In this document: one piece after another, positions 47,571 to 59,523 of the stretch
Numbering within the stretch: the stretch's first letter is position 1
How the letters are laid out: each line of letters opens with the position of its first letter
Position numbers and translations under genes: made by a program
From: Spirometra erinaceieuropaei
Lineage: Eukaryota; Platyhelminthes; Cestoda; Diphyllobothriidea; Diphyllobothriidae
Direction: 5' to 3'
DNA: 64,000 nucleotides
NCBI GenBank assembly: GCA_902702965.1
Contig: CACRXP010000738.1
Location: forward strand, 252,467 to 316,466
The notes under the pieces: model-generated
Database searches by the model: none
The model's input: only the letters and a program-made list of their open reading frames with translations
What the model was told of the DNA's origin: nothing

Positions 47571-47739
47571 GTGAATAATATAGATATATTAAACCTTAAG
47601 TAACCTGACAACAGAGCACGAGAGCAACGAAGGCAGCAAGGCGTGTTGTACAGGTGTGCCGTTTCTCGTCACATTCAAACAAGCAATATGGTCTAAGAAA
47701 ATGGGACTAAATTGCCAAAGGTAAATTAGTCCGGTACCC

Positions 47740-47815
47740 CACCACACACTAACCCTTAGTAAAAAGACTAAACCATAAGCTTAACCACTAACCCAAACAG
47801 TATTGCGTCCATTAA
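47740..47815 (-). repeat. eroded interstitial telomere-like tract
   Basis: ACTAACCCTTAG, GACTAAACC and ACTAACCCAAACAG are remnants of the CCCTAA-oriented tract seen at 21,236-21,370. The following AACAGTATT..ATACATAACCA.ATCTTACCCAATA is shared by both, which confirms that the positions correspond. Confidence 0.45.
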
Positions 47816-47959
47816 GTGAAGATACATAACCACATCTTACCCAATAATTTATAGCCCAGAGAAAGATGTGCAGAAAATCTATCCATAAATTTGTAGACGA
47901 TTTATGAAAGAAACCTGTCAAGGTTCATATGAGGAAATTACAGTGTATACGGGCCAATC

Positions 47960-49560
47960 CATAAAACAATTTGAGATCTAGGAAACGGACTGACGAAACA
48001 GTGGTTTTAAGCATCCCTATCTACACCTCAGGCATACGTACGACGGATGCTTTAGCAAATTGCAATCAGAACGACCATAGCATAAACTGCAGAGATGCTC
48101 ACGTCAGAGCAACTAGTCTGGGAAAACTTATGTCTGTTAACACAGGCATGCTAGATATTTGTTCCATGTTAGAGAACAAAGGCCCCATGTTTTCCTCACA
48201 AGAATCAAGTGTAATTGTGCATTTATATACAGACAGGTGGAGGATAAACTGAACTGACTCCTTTATATTTTGCTTTTTGGCCGACACTACCTTATCGAGG
48301 GTGCTGTCATCCTACTCTGATGGCGGCCGTTTCTACGCTGCGCCTATCGCACGAACACGTATTTCACACCATAAATCTTAGAGGGTGGTTTAGTCGGATT
48401 GTAGTCAGCTTCAAGTATGGACCGAGGATGGGGCCTGTGTGATTGTGTTTATTTGGAGTTGGTGTTATTCATTCCCCTCCGACTTTCTTCCAAAAAAGTG
48501 AAATTTGCCGATGGTCTTTTAATTATCTTATGATGTATGCAACACCGGAAATCAATAAATCGTGACGGACTGTTTGTATAGATAACGTTATTCCGCCTAG
48601 TATTCCTACTACTCCTCTTTATGACTCAATCTATTTATTACGCATAAGACGGATTTCAAATGTTTTAAACCCTTTTTCTTGCTACGATCTCGCGATAGTG
48701 TTTGACTTAGAGTCAGTCGACATAGTTCAGCGGAAACCTACCTCTGAGTGCTTGCTCAAATCGAGTATGTGTCGGCCAAACATTGTCTGCCGATAAAGAA
48801 GCATAAGCACACCAGTGTCAGTCTGGCCTTTTGACCAATCGCAACCACGCGAGCAGACTAGTCATCTACAAGGCCGTTTCCATATGCCCCCGCCCAAGAC
48901 TGTCAGGAATGCTCAGCTCTCATTTGGAAGGCCACACTCGCGGCGCTGGACGTGTGCCTTCTTCCGGTCGCCAACTTTTTTGAACCTGTTTTCCAGTATT
49001 ATCTGCTTAAACTTGCCTTAGCCGCAAGACAATAACAGGAACAAAAAACACGTGAGGCACTGTAGTATTGAAGTACCCAAACTGTGCGTTAGTAGTTTGG
49101 GCATGTTTGAAGCAGCAGGCTGTTGGTATTGTGAAGTCAAGGTGTTTGTTACTTTTGAGCCTCTATTTCGGCTTTGATGCAACAATCTCGTTTGTTTTAA
49201 AGATTGCTGTGCCATTCGTCGCTGCATTTCTCCAGGCCCGTCTGTTCTAGTCCACATTTCTTTCGATCTACTGTTGGCAATGTATTTTGGCGCGATGCGC
49301 TCCGAGCGGGCCGGTGATGCGTAACCGTCAGCGAGTCTCAATTTCGTCTTTAAACGTAACAATCTGGTTTGTGTGAAGATTGTTTTGCCATACATATGCG
49401 AATGCGGTTAACGCCAGTTGCTGCACATTTGGTCCAACATTAATCCTGATTCATTCAATTGTGTGTACTACATTTAGTGCCCGCTTATCCTAAATCTTGA
49501 ATTACCCAAGAGGTTTACAAATCAAATCTTAATTTCGCGCATCCTACATTCTGCTATGTC
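47960..49560. other. D2-specific stretch, no gene supported
   Basis: D1 has no counterpart between 21,500 and 21,560. The longest frame (49,018-49,395, minus, 125 codons) shows no motif. Two related phrases, CAATCTCGTTTGTTTTAAAGATTG (49,184) and CAATCTGGTTTGTGTGAAGATTG (49,360), form a direct repeat ~175 bases apart. The class of this insert is unknown. Confidence 0.4.
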
Positions 49561-50540
49561 ACCATTTTGTAAATTGGAAAGTGCAAAATACGCAAATGTT
49601 TAGTTGGAATAGACGACACTAGACATGTTTTGAACTAAAATAAGTTAGCATTTCTAATGAAACGACCTAAGTGCATTTTCTAATTCGATATTTTAAGAGC
49701 CTTGCACTCCAAGTAAATGATTCACACGACATTGCAATTTACACTAGTGTTTAGCTGTAAGTGGGCTTCGATCGTCGATAGGCACAAAGACGCAGGTACG
49801 CTGAATGACTCATCTAGGCTGGGCATCAAATATGAACAGGTCGATAGGTGTTGGCCACGCCCTGTAGGTGGAATCAGGAGGTATTATCTGTGTTAGGGCG
49901 TTCGAAGGCAGACTGTGTGGCTGATCTTTCGCAGAGGTCAGGAATCACAAGAGGATGAAGTATTTTGAATTGCATTTGCAGTGATAAAATGGCATTGCGT
50001 GCAACAGGCTTTCGAAAAGTAAAGTGAGGCATGTTAGCAAGTTCCCATGATAATAGCGGTAATACGTATGTAGAACCGATCAGTTAGAGTCAACGTTACT
50101 AGGAATGATAATAAATTGTCAAAAACACTGTGTATTATTAAGATAATTTTTTTAAATTCCTGGATGCCCAACAATAGAATCCGGCACTGAGTGAGTAAAG
50201 AAACATAAAACGTAGGCGATCTCGTAAAATGGCATTGCGGGTAACTGGCTTTCGAAAAGTGAAGTCAGGCGTATTCGCAAGTTCCCATGATAAGAGCGTT
50301 AATACGTATGGTGTACCGATCAGTTAGAAACAATGCTACTAGGAATGATAATAAATTTTCAGAAGCACTGAGGATTTTTAAGATAAATTCTAAAATTCCT
50401 GGATGCCCAACAATAGAATCCGGCACCCAGTGACCAAAGAAACTTAGGCGATCTGCCAATTAATTATGCTAAACGATATGATTGCATTCGTAAATAACCC
50501 GTTTTGTATGTCCAGATTCAACTTATAATTCACAATTTTT
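49561..50540. repeat. D2 non-coding DNA with 240-base tandem duplication
   Basis: 49,561-49,985 parallels 21,545-22,160. Then AAAATGGCATTGCG at 49,986 and 50,226 starts two units sharing GGCTTTCGAAAAGT, CAAGTTCCCATGATAA, CTAGGAATGATAATAAATT and CCTGGATGCCCAACAATAG. D1 has this unit once, interrupted by the PLE pseudo-LTR. No gene. Confidence 0.7.
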
Positions 50541-51170
50541 AGTGTGCATCTGTCTTAGAGTTGAATGTTAATGCAATCATCAGTGCGTATCGTTGAGGTG
50601 CGTCTCATGCCTCCTGTCATTGACGTAATAAATGCACACAGTCCGTCGCATTATGCTCACACACGTTCAATGCCACCCAGTCCTACCTATTTACTGGACA
50701 GAAATATCCATCGATCTGTTCTAAATTAAGCGCAGTCATCCAGGGTTTTTTGGCATCGAATCGCCGATGGTACACCCATGAGCCTGACTCAGCTACACAT
50801 TCATCTGGCACTGTGCAGTAGAACTCATTTATAGGTGTTTTTTTCTTATAATGTCACAATGGCAATTGCCATTTCATCGCAATTACTAACATAAGTGTAA
50901 TTTGTTCCCGGAACATATGAGGATTTTGGCCCTGCCCTCCGGAATTCAAGCACAGCCCACATTCTAAAGTATGTGTACACGTTTCGAAAAGTATCGTAAT
51001 TCAGAAGCATTGGCGCGCAACATTCACTATAGGTCAGTTCGACATCAAGTCACCTTCGGCATCCAACATGTCGTTGAGTAATTTACCAAGGCACGAATTC
51101 CAACCGGTATACGATGATTTCCATGGCTGTATCAACTTAATGAGCATTATGATTAAGTGTCATATATATA
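50541..51170 (-). repeat. inverted piece of block A closing D2
   Basis: Reverse complement of about 36,820-37,440 (and of 2,900-3,560). Landmarks are CATCTGGCACTGTGCAGTAGAACTC near 50,805 and CACGAATTCCAACCGGTATACGATG near 51,092, which matches the reverse complement of 2,975-3,000. Its D1 counterpart is 23,070-23,560, which ends earlier. Confidence 0.6.
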
Positions 51171-52165
51171 AAAGTGTGTGCTAAACACGCTGATCACAAC
51201 AAAAAACACTTTAGTATTATATTTCCTATGAAAGGCACTGGTCCGATTTTCCATTAAAAAGTATGCCGTGCGGAATGCAGCTGTAAAATCTGCAAAATTA
51301 CGGAATGCTAGCATAGCTAATCAGCCGGACAGTTTGGCTGAACCACGTAGGTCGAAATGGTATGATCGACAATACAAAGATTCCTAATCAAACATCAAGG
51401 ACGATATAGTAAGCTGACTAGCCTTTACTGTTTTGGAAGTGCGTGCACAACGGCTCTGTAGGCCGTCGCCGCGAGCGCAAGCTGTTGTTTGTGGCCAACC
51501 TTCGAGGTGCTGATATCCAGCGCGTGTGTGCGCCTTTCGTTGTCTCACCTTCCGCCAGCCAGTCAGAGAGGGGACAGCGTTGATTGGCCTGGTGTAATCG
51601 CGAGGCTAGTTACAAGCATCGCGCGTCCTAGCAGCGTATCCACAGGGAGTGTGAGCGGACAGAAAGGCCGCGTGGAACAGACTAAGGGCAAAGAGTAGCA
51701 AATTGCTACAGTATACGGCTAGACAAAAGGTGGCGCGTAGAGACGCCGAATGAATTGTTAATGTGTATAAACATTATCAGCCAAACGGTAAGAGAAGTGC
51801 CCATGGCGTATACATTCAAACTCAGACCAAACGTGCTAATCACAAGAAAAACGTAAGTACTACATTTTCAATGATTGCAGCAGTTAAGATTTTCCGTTAA
51901 AAGTGTTCCCTGTGGCAAAAAACTGTAAACATTTCGGATAACTGGTATAACAACATAACCGGAGAGGATGACTGAGTGACTGTCAGTCAGGCTCTGTAGG
52001 CCATCGCCGCGAACGCGCTCCACGCAAGCTGTTGTCTGTGGCCGACGTTCGAGGTTCTGAGACCCAGCGTGTGTGTGCGCCTTTCGTTGTCTCACCGTCC
52101 GCCAGCCAGTCAGAGGTAGCACAGCGTTGATTGGCCTGGAGCAATCGCGAGGCCGAAACCGCATC
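51171..52165 (+). repeat. two tandem P-repeats with extended left parts
   Basis: Unit 1 is about 51,171-51,740 and unit 2 about 51,755-52,165. Both start with ACG.TGATCACAA.AAAAAC-type sequence and a GTCCGATTTTCC/AAGATTTTCCGTTAAAA stretch. Both continue into GGCTCTGTAGGCC.TCGCCGCGA and the P-repeat. A TATATATAAAAG lies at 51,166. This is perhaps a tandem pair of PLE terminal repeats. Confidence 0.5.
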
Positions 52166-52684
52166 TAGATGTGCCATCACAACGCCTGGTTTGCAAACAC
52201 ACACTTGATCGGGATTTTTCGTCCACAACGACCACACTACCCCAACAGGGATGACTGGGAAGCCATGCTCACAACCTGGTTACCTAGCGGGAGCGCAAGC
52301 GCATTTACCGGCGGGGTACCAGTTGTCAGGGAACTCCCGGCGCACTGCAAGCAGCGAGGGCCATGATTAGTTGATACCGGCATAGCAGCCTGGCCTTTCA
52401 TTTGGCCTGTGCCGTCAACCTTCAAGGTTTTGCAACCAAACAGGCAACAACCACAAAAACACGCACGGACAACCGTACATTCAAACGAAGGATTATTCAA
52501 TTCCCATCAAATATGCGACTTAAATCCAGACGTGCGGTATGGAACTGGCGACCAACATTTTTCAGGATGTCTCCCAGTTTCAGTGAGTGTTTGCACGATT
52601 CCAGTAGCTAATGCACCCTAAATGAAATGAAAGTATATATGGGTGTCAACGACTGGTATGTGTCAATATTAGAAATATTGCGAA

Positions 52685-52730
52685 TGTCTCTGATGATTGC
52701 TTCGAGTGAGAATCCGAAACGCCAGGCCAA
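52685..52730 (+). ncRNA. inactivated hammerhead motif
   Basis: CTGATGA (52,690-52,696) and GAAAC are kept, and stem II is partly kept (GCTTC..GAATCC). The cleavage triplet GTC has become GCC (52,721), which removes the required U. The flanking AGGCCAATGAATTTATT is the same PLE tail as at 22.6 and 34.5 kb. Confidence 0.55.
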
Positions 52731-53790
52731 TGAATTTATTGTTACAGCGATCGCATGTTCGTCTTCATTAGAAACGCACAACTCCCACATGCTATTCTTA
52801 TGCAATACATCAAGTATCTCAGTCTCAACTTCTGTTTGTAATATGGACGTACCGTTTAATGTGGCCTTTGTATGGTGCGATGCTTGACAAAAGGGGAAGA
52901 AGGTTCTATTCGGGTGATAATATTTAGAATAACCATAATGTGCCTTCAGGAGGAAATAAAAAAGCTTTCTGTCAGGGTTCTCTTTTAAGGGGATCTGCCC
53001 AGTGAACATTTGAGAATACAGCTAACTCTAGTTGTACGAAGCAACGTCCTTGTATATTTATATATATTAATTCGTCTGTTCATGTGGCCCAAGCGCACAT
53101 TGGCCCTTCGAGATGGTCTTTTTTTCAAATGTACAAGCACATCTTCCGGTATAGTTGGGAAAATGTCAATAAAACAATTTTTATAGTTTTATTGGTGTAT
53201 AAGTGGTAAACACATATCACCGAGGTTTTTCAGTTATATATAAGGCTGTGACAAGCTATCAATAAATGTTGACTGCAATTTTAATGTTTCGCACTTTCCT
53301 CCAAAACCGAGCTGTCACATAGGTACCTTGCTGTCTGCATTGTTTCATATATTACTGCAGTACAAGACTTCAGATGATTTATTAAACTCGAAAGCATGCT
53401 AAACAGATTACATTTGGAAATCCAGATTTCCTTCCTACTTAACTCAATGCAGTAGCTCAGAACTAACATATATTTTACCGCTCTCGAACAACGGCACCTT
53501 ACCTATTGCCTTGCTGGGTAGAGTCAAAGGATTAATGTAAACGGGTTCACGGTTTTGGATCAACGTTTGCAGTAACATTTGGAGAAAAATGCTTTAATTT
53601 ATATTCAGATGATATGGTAAGGATTGAATCCAGTGGGTCAATTTATGGTAAGAATGCCTTCACAAACCTTAATCCACCTTACGTTCATGATATCGTAAAT
53701 CTTACTCTTTATGTTCGTCAGAATTGGATAAGTGGTCAATATTGCGCAAAGCCTCGTGGTAAGATTTGAAAATAACTAATTAATTTTAAT
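52731..53790. other. unassigned sequence before the subtelomeric array
   Basis: No gene supported. The 133-codon minus frame at 52,608-53,009 overlaps the PLE hammerhead region in antisense and shows no motif. From 53,080 to 53,790 nothing is recognised. Confidence 0.4.
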
Positions 53791-53998
53791 GTATGAGAAG
53801 CTGCAATGCCTCCAAATATTCGATTTGGACTACGCACACAAAATCATCAGGAAATTGGTACGTTTTATTAATCAGAGAATGGCTTTGTGAATTTGAGCGC
53901 ATTCCACACATGAACTGTCATCGTACACCATCCAAATCCAGTTAACACTCATTCTTGCACGACGCACATGTCCATTTATAACCCGTTTGTACTCATAT

Positions 53999-56900
53999 CG
54001 CCCGTCAACCATTACTCCGAATAAAGAAGTACTGAGGCAAAGGATTATCCTGCGTCAGATCACGTACTTTCGTTGTGCTGAAGATTGGCTTCATCTCTAC
54101 TACGCATATTCGCCGTCCAAACAGTGCGATAAACGTTAATGACATGCCTTCAACCGCCGGGCGCTCTAGTGGTGTGGATTATCCAAAGACACACCATGTG
54201 ATGTCCATTCAGAAATTGAAAATCGCATTATGCATTTCTTTATATCTCCTAGTCTGAATCCAACTTGCATTGCCTGCGCAAGGCGTAGAGGCACTTTAAA
54301 AAATTTTTGTCCATTTATGAAAATACACTAAGCCTCTCCATCCGCTGTACGCATTATAGTTTGTTATTCTTATTTAACGGTCCTGAGTTTGTAAGTGCTC
54401 ACATCTGTTTAAAGCAGCTTGGTCCACCCTGCTAAGGGACAAAATCTAATCTTGTTTTTTTTTACTTAAACGACACAATTTGGTGTTGATTTCAGCATGC
54501 TGCCAATTAGCGCAGATGCATCTATACCTCATTAATGTATTCGATTAAATAGTCTAGGAGTAGACTCCTCAAGGTCTCGGCAAAATATAAAATAAATGAA
54601 CATGAGTTAAGTTGTTGTTTTAAGAAATAAACATGATTGCAATAAAGTGGGTGTGAAACAATATCCCAAGATTTAAAGTATACAATTTATCTCACTCTGC
54701 ACTCCTGCCTATAAAATAGATATACGGATACATCTGTTTGAATAATGAAGTAAAATGAATTGCTCAGCGAGCTAGTAGCCTTGACAATGAGTCTAATAAT
54801 GTGTGTTTTGCTGAAGGTGGACTTCATTCCTTTAGGGAATGTTCGCCCGCCAGGCAGTGCGATAAACGTCGGTGTTATGCCCTCGGCTTCTAAGATTTCT
54901 TATCGCCGAGCAATGATTGAAGGCATATCAAGTCGTGTCCCTTCGAAAATAAGAAGTGCGCATTCTGAATTTCTTTATTTTGCCTAGTCCTCCAGTAACC
55001 CTCTCCATTAATTTTAAACAACTAAGACGACCTTTTCATTTAGCGACCTCCGATGCGTGGGCACGCATTGCTATTTAAAGCGGTGTAGTCTATCCTGACA
55101 ACGGTCAACCTCGGCTGCTTTTATACTGTTGAAGACTTTTTGGAATTTGGTCGAAATGCTTATGATTGCTAATATTAGAGAAGCCGCAATACTTCCAAAT
55201 ATTCGAATTGCACTACGAACCCATACCGATCAGGCAATTGGTGAATTTTTTCAGTCAGCGAACGGCCTTGTAATGTTGGGCACATTCCGAACATATACTG
55301 TCATCTTACACCACCCAAACATATTTAACCCTGATTTTTGCAGATTACACATGACCAGTGCTAATAGGTTTTTACTCCTTTCTCCCGCCAACCATTCCTC
55401 TAGATGCAGAAATTCGGACGCAGAATAAGGCAGATTATTTGTGAAATTCATGACTTCCTGTGTCTGAGTAGATGCTTACGTTGTTCTGAAGATTGGCTTC
55501 ATACCTACAACGCAAGTTCACCCGCCAAGCAATGCGATACATTAAAAAAAAACGCCCTCGACCTGCCGGGGATTCTAGCGGTGCGAATTATCCAAAGAAA
55601 CACCATGTGATGTCCATTCTGAAGTTGAAGATCGCATTATGACTTTCTTTATATTTCTTAGTCTCAATCTAACATGCGTTGCCTGCACAACGCGCGTAAA
55701 AAATGATGCCCAAATATGAGACTACTTCCAGCCTCTCCATCCACTGTACGCATATAGACAGCGTTTTTTATTTAGGGGTCCTGAATTTGTGAGTCCTCAC
55801 GTCTGTTTAATAAAGGGTTGTCCCATCCCGGTAGTGGACACACTGTAATCTTGTTTTTTTTTGTTGTAGGACAATACTTGGTGTTGTTTTCGCCATGCTG
55901 TCAATTAGCGCAACTGCATGCGCACCTCACTTAAATATTCGTTTAATATCGGTTTGGAGAAGACTCTTTAAGTTCTTGTCAAATTGTAAAATATATGAAC
56001 ATGATTTAAGGAGTTGTTTTAATAAATAAACATGCTTGCGATAAATGGGATGCGAATTAATGCCCCAAGATCTATAGTACGCAACTTGCCTCACTCTGAA
56101 CTCATGCCCATCAAATAGATGAACGGCTAAATCTGCTTGAATAATGAGGTAGAATGATCTGTCTGGCTACAAGCCTTAACAATGAGTTTCATAATTTACG
56201 TTTTGCTGAAGTTTGACTTTATTCCTTTCGAGGATGCGTTTAACGTCGGTGAAATGCTCTTGACCACCAAGTGTTCATAGCGAAGTGCAGTGTTTCAATG
56301 CGCACCGAGTCATATCCTTTTTAAAAGAGAAGGGCGCATTCTGAATTTCTTCATTTTGCTGGGTATTATATTAAGCCTCTCCATTCCTTTTAAGACGACA
56401 ATTTCGCCCGTCAACCATTACTCCGAATGCAGAAGTTCTGAGGCAAAGGAAGAAGATTATCCTTTGATATTCATAACGCCCAGCGTCAGATAACATACCC
56501 TCGTTGTGCTGAAGATTGGCTTAACCCCTACTACTCATATTCACCCTCCAAATAGTACGATAAACGTTACTGACATGCCCTCAACCGCCGGGCGTTCTAG
56601 TGGTGTGCATTATCCAAAGACACTCCATGTGATGTCCATTAAGAAGTTGAAAATGACATTATGCCTTTTTTAGCTCTTAGTCTCAATCCAACTTGCATTG
56701 CCTGCGCAAGGCGTAGAAGCACTTTAAAAAAATGATGTCCAGTTATGAGAATGCTGTAAGACTCTCCAGGCACTGTACGCAATATAGACAACAATTCTTA
56801 TTTAACGGTCCTAAATTTGTGAGTGCTCATATCTGTTGAAAACAGCTTGGTTCACCCTGCTAGTGGACAAACATTAATCATGTTTTTTTTCCTAATAGGA

Positions 56901-58450
56901 CACTAATTAGTGTTGTTTTCGTCATCCTGTCAATTGGCGCAGATGCATGTTTGCCTCACTAAATTATTTCATTAAATCGGCTAGGAATAGACTCATCAAG
57001 TTCTCGGCAAAATATAAAATAAATGTTCATTAGTTAAGTAGTTGTTTTAAGAAATTAACATGATTGCAATCGAGTGGATGCGAAACAATATCCCAAGATT
57101 TAAAGTAAACGGTTTATCTCACCCTGGACTCTTGCCCATAAAATAGATATACGGATAAATCTGTTTGAATAATGAGGTAAAATGAATTGCTCAGCGAACT
57201 AGTAGCCTTGAGAACGAGTCTAATAATGTGCGTTTTGCCGACGGTGGACTTAATTCTTTTAGGGAATGTTCGTCCGACAGACAGAGCGATAAACGTTGGT
57301 GTAATGTCCTCGACCCCTAAGACTTCATAGCTGCAGGAATTCTGACGAAAAATGAGGCAGACTAACTTGCGATACATTTAGTAAAAAGCCCTCGACCTGC
57401 CGGGGATTCTAGCGGTGTGTCTTATCCAAAAACACCCATGCGATGTTCTTGTAAACGTCGAAAATCTGATGTCAACTTTCTTTATATCTCTTAGTCGCAA
57501 TCTAAATTGCATTGCCTGCAAAACGCGCGTTAAAAATGATGCCCACATATAAGACTACTCCAAGGCTCTCCATCCACTTTACGCAATATAGACAGCGTTT
57601 TTTATTTAGGGGTCCTGAATTTGTGAGTGCTCACGTCCGTTTAAAAATGGTTGGCCCATCCCGGTAGTCCATAAACGGTAATCTTGTTGTTTTAGGTGCA
57701 GGACAATATTTGACGTTGTTTTCGCCATGCTGTCACTTTGGGTAAATGCATGCTCACCTCACTTATATATTCGTTTAAAACCGGTTGGGAGTAGACTCCT
57801 CACGTTCTGGTCAAATTGTGAAAGATATGATCATCATTAAAGGAGTTGTTTTAAAAAATAACTATGCTTGCGATAAGTGGGATGCGAAATAATGTCCCAA
57901 GATCTAAAGTACGCAACTTGCCTCACTATGAACTTATGCCCATCAAATGGATGTACGGCTAAATATGTTTAAATAATGAGGTAGACTGATCTGCCCAACT
58001 ACAAGCCTTAACAATGAGCTTCATAATTTACGTTTTGCTGAAGGTGGACTTCATTCCTTTCGAGGATGCTCGCCCGTCAGACAGTGCGTTTAACGTCGGT
58101 GAAATGCTCTTGACCACCAAGTCTTCATAGCGAAGTGCAGTGTTTCAATGCACACCGAGTCATATCCTTTTAAATAGAGAAGGGCGCATTCTGAATTTCT
58201 TCGTTTTGCTGAGTGTTACAGTAAGCCTCTCCATTCCTTTTAAGACGTCATTTTCCATTTGTGGGTAGTCAGTTTTATTTAAAGCAAAATGGTCTATTCT
58301 ACCAATGGACAATCTCGGTTGCATTTCTCCCTCTTCGAGACTAGTGGAACTTTGTTCGACAAATTACTGATTAGCGCCGATGCAGGCAAGAATTACTTAA
58401 ATAATCGAGTAGAGAGTAGACTCCACAGATACTCGAAAAAACAGACAATA
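53999..58450. repeat. subtelomeric higher-order tandem repeat
   Basis: Four related submodules of ~0.7 kb follow each other as A, B, A', B' and then repeat. CGCCCGTCAACCATTACTCC opens copy 1 at 53,999 and copy 2 at 56,405. TTGTGCTGAAGATTGGCTT (A) is at 54,073 and 56,513. TTTTGC.GA.GGTGGACTT (B) is at 54,806 and 57,233. CTGCCGGGGATTCTAGCGGTG (A') is at 55,563 and 57,397. The B' marker is at 56,200 and 58,032. Offsets are ~2,430 bases for A and B but ~1,830 for A' and B', so copy 2 has lost about 590 bases at a B/A' join. A partial preceding module extends back to about 53,790. Short frames are not conserved between units. Confidence 0.75.
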
Positions 58451-58916
58451 ATTTGAGATAGATGATAGATGAAGATGAAGATAGATAACGTTTGCTCTGT
58501 GTATGAGGCTTGCATAAGGGACTACGGCGCTACCGTTTGAGTCTCGATCTGTTGAAATCCTCACGTCAAAAAATATGACCAATGCGTACTTATTTATTTG
58601 AATTAATATTACTATTCTCGTCAGATTCTTACGGCAACAAACAGCAATCAGATATGCATGCTGCATTTTCGTTGTTCTACAAATGTAGGCAACTTTGACT
58701 AGCATATTTGGCAAGTCTTAAGGAGAATTGACGCTGATAAACACTGTTCACCAGAAAAAAACACGGTACGAAAAAAACAGTTCTCCATCTATTTCTATGG
58801 TAACCCTGATAATGGTCGCGCCGAAAATGTACAAATTTTTGAGCAATATGCATGCAGTCCATGCTTTGTCGTACGTTTGGCGTACTTTCATCAAAAAATG
58901 ATGGAATGCTGTTAGG

Positions 58917-58924
58917 TATAAGTA
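58917..58924 (+). promoter_or_regulatory. possible TATA box of telomere-proximal gene
   Basis: TATAAGTA lies 34 bases upstream of the GTG that stands in the start position of the gene at 58,958. The same octamer serves as the likely TATA box of gene copy 2 (25,041). The short distance would leave a very short 5' UTR. Confidence 0.4.
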
Positions 58925-58957
58925 CGGCTAAGCATAAAACCGTGACCAGACACAGCT

Positions 58958-59523
58958 GTGCTCTGGCTTCTCTGCATCTGTTGGCTTGGACTGGTGTATG
59001 CAGATGAATATTGCGAGAGACTCAATTTCAGACTTCCACTGGAACAGTGCAAGTGGCCCAGTGAGGTTCTTCGTTGCACGTACAGTGATTGCAAAGACTG
59101 GGTAACATTAAGAGGTTCAGTGGCCATTTTTTACATGCGCGATAGGGTAAGTCGGGTAAAACGTACTTGTCTTGTATTCTTCAAAACAAAATCATCCAAA
59201 TTGTGTGCAATCCATCATTTTGATTGTTTCACCTCATTATCGGACAGAATCAGTGTTATCGCTGCATTGGCTTGGAACATCCGTTACTTATCCCAGTACA
59301 ATCGGAACAGTCGGCGGTGTTTGGTCTTTGCAAAGCATGTAAGTCTTCGTTTTTATTAACTGATCACTGATCTTGTCCTGCAATACGAAAGTGGTCGCCT
59401 TGTCAAATTTTATTAGTAAAGAAATCAAGCTATTTAATTTCTTCCTAACGGATTGGTGTATTGAGGATCATTTAATTGTTTGTTTTTTTCCAGAAATTTT
59501 CTAGGTGGGAAACAGATAATAAA
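58958..59523 (+). CDS. small cysteine-rich secreted protein, start codon GTG
   Basis: Exon 1, 58,958-59,146, encodes a signal peptide (V/M)LWLLCICWLGLVYA and then DEYC..., ending AGG/GTAAGT. Exon 2 starts at 59,248 after CGGACAG in phase 0, with NQCYRCIGLEHPLLIPVQ. It can read through to TGA 59,368, ending GLCKAC..., which gives eight cysteines after the signal peptide, including two CxxC pairs. Alternatively, a strong donor at 59,339 (GCAT/GTAAGT) joins the acceptor TTTTTTTCCAG at 59,493 to give TAA at once, followed by AATAAA at 59,518. No in-frame ATG exists between the upstream stop (58,943) and GTG 58,958. Either ATG mutated to GTG or an upstream exon is missed. The family is not recognised. 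Extracellular location is inferred from the signal peptide. Confidence 0.5.

Noticed and set aside
49018..49395. 125-codon minus-strand frame
   Set aside because: No recognisable domain. The region contains a direct repeat and is specific to one duplication copy, so chance is more likely.
52608..53009. 133-codon minus-strand frame
   Set aside because: Part of it is the antisense of the PLE hammerhead region. The rest has no motif or gene context.
53999..58450. Coding exons conserved within the subtelomeric repeat
   Set aside because: Polypyrimidine-AG stretches recur in each module, but frames are interrupted differently in each and no donor is conserved.
58943..58960. Spliced-leader trans-splicing supplying the AUG for the telomere-proximal gene
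   Set aside because: Some flatworm spliced leaders end in AUG, but neither nearby AG acceptor (after 58,949 or 58,955) would place that AUG in frame with the signal peptide.
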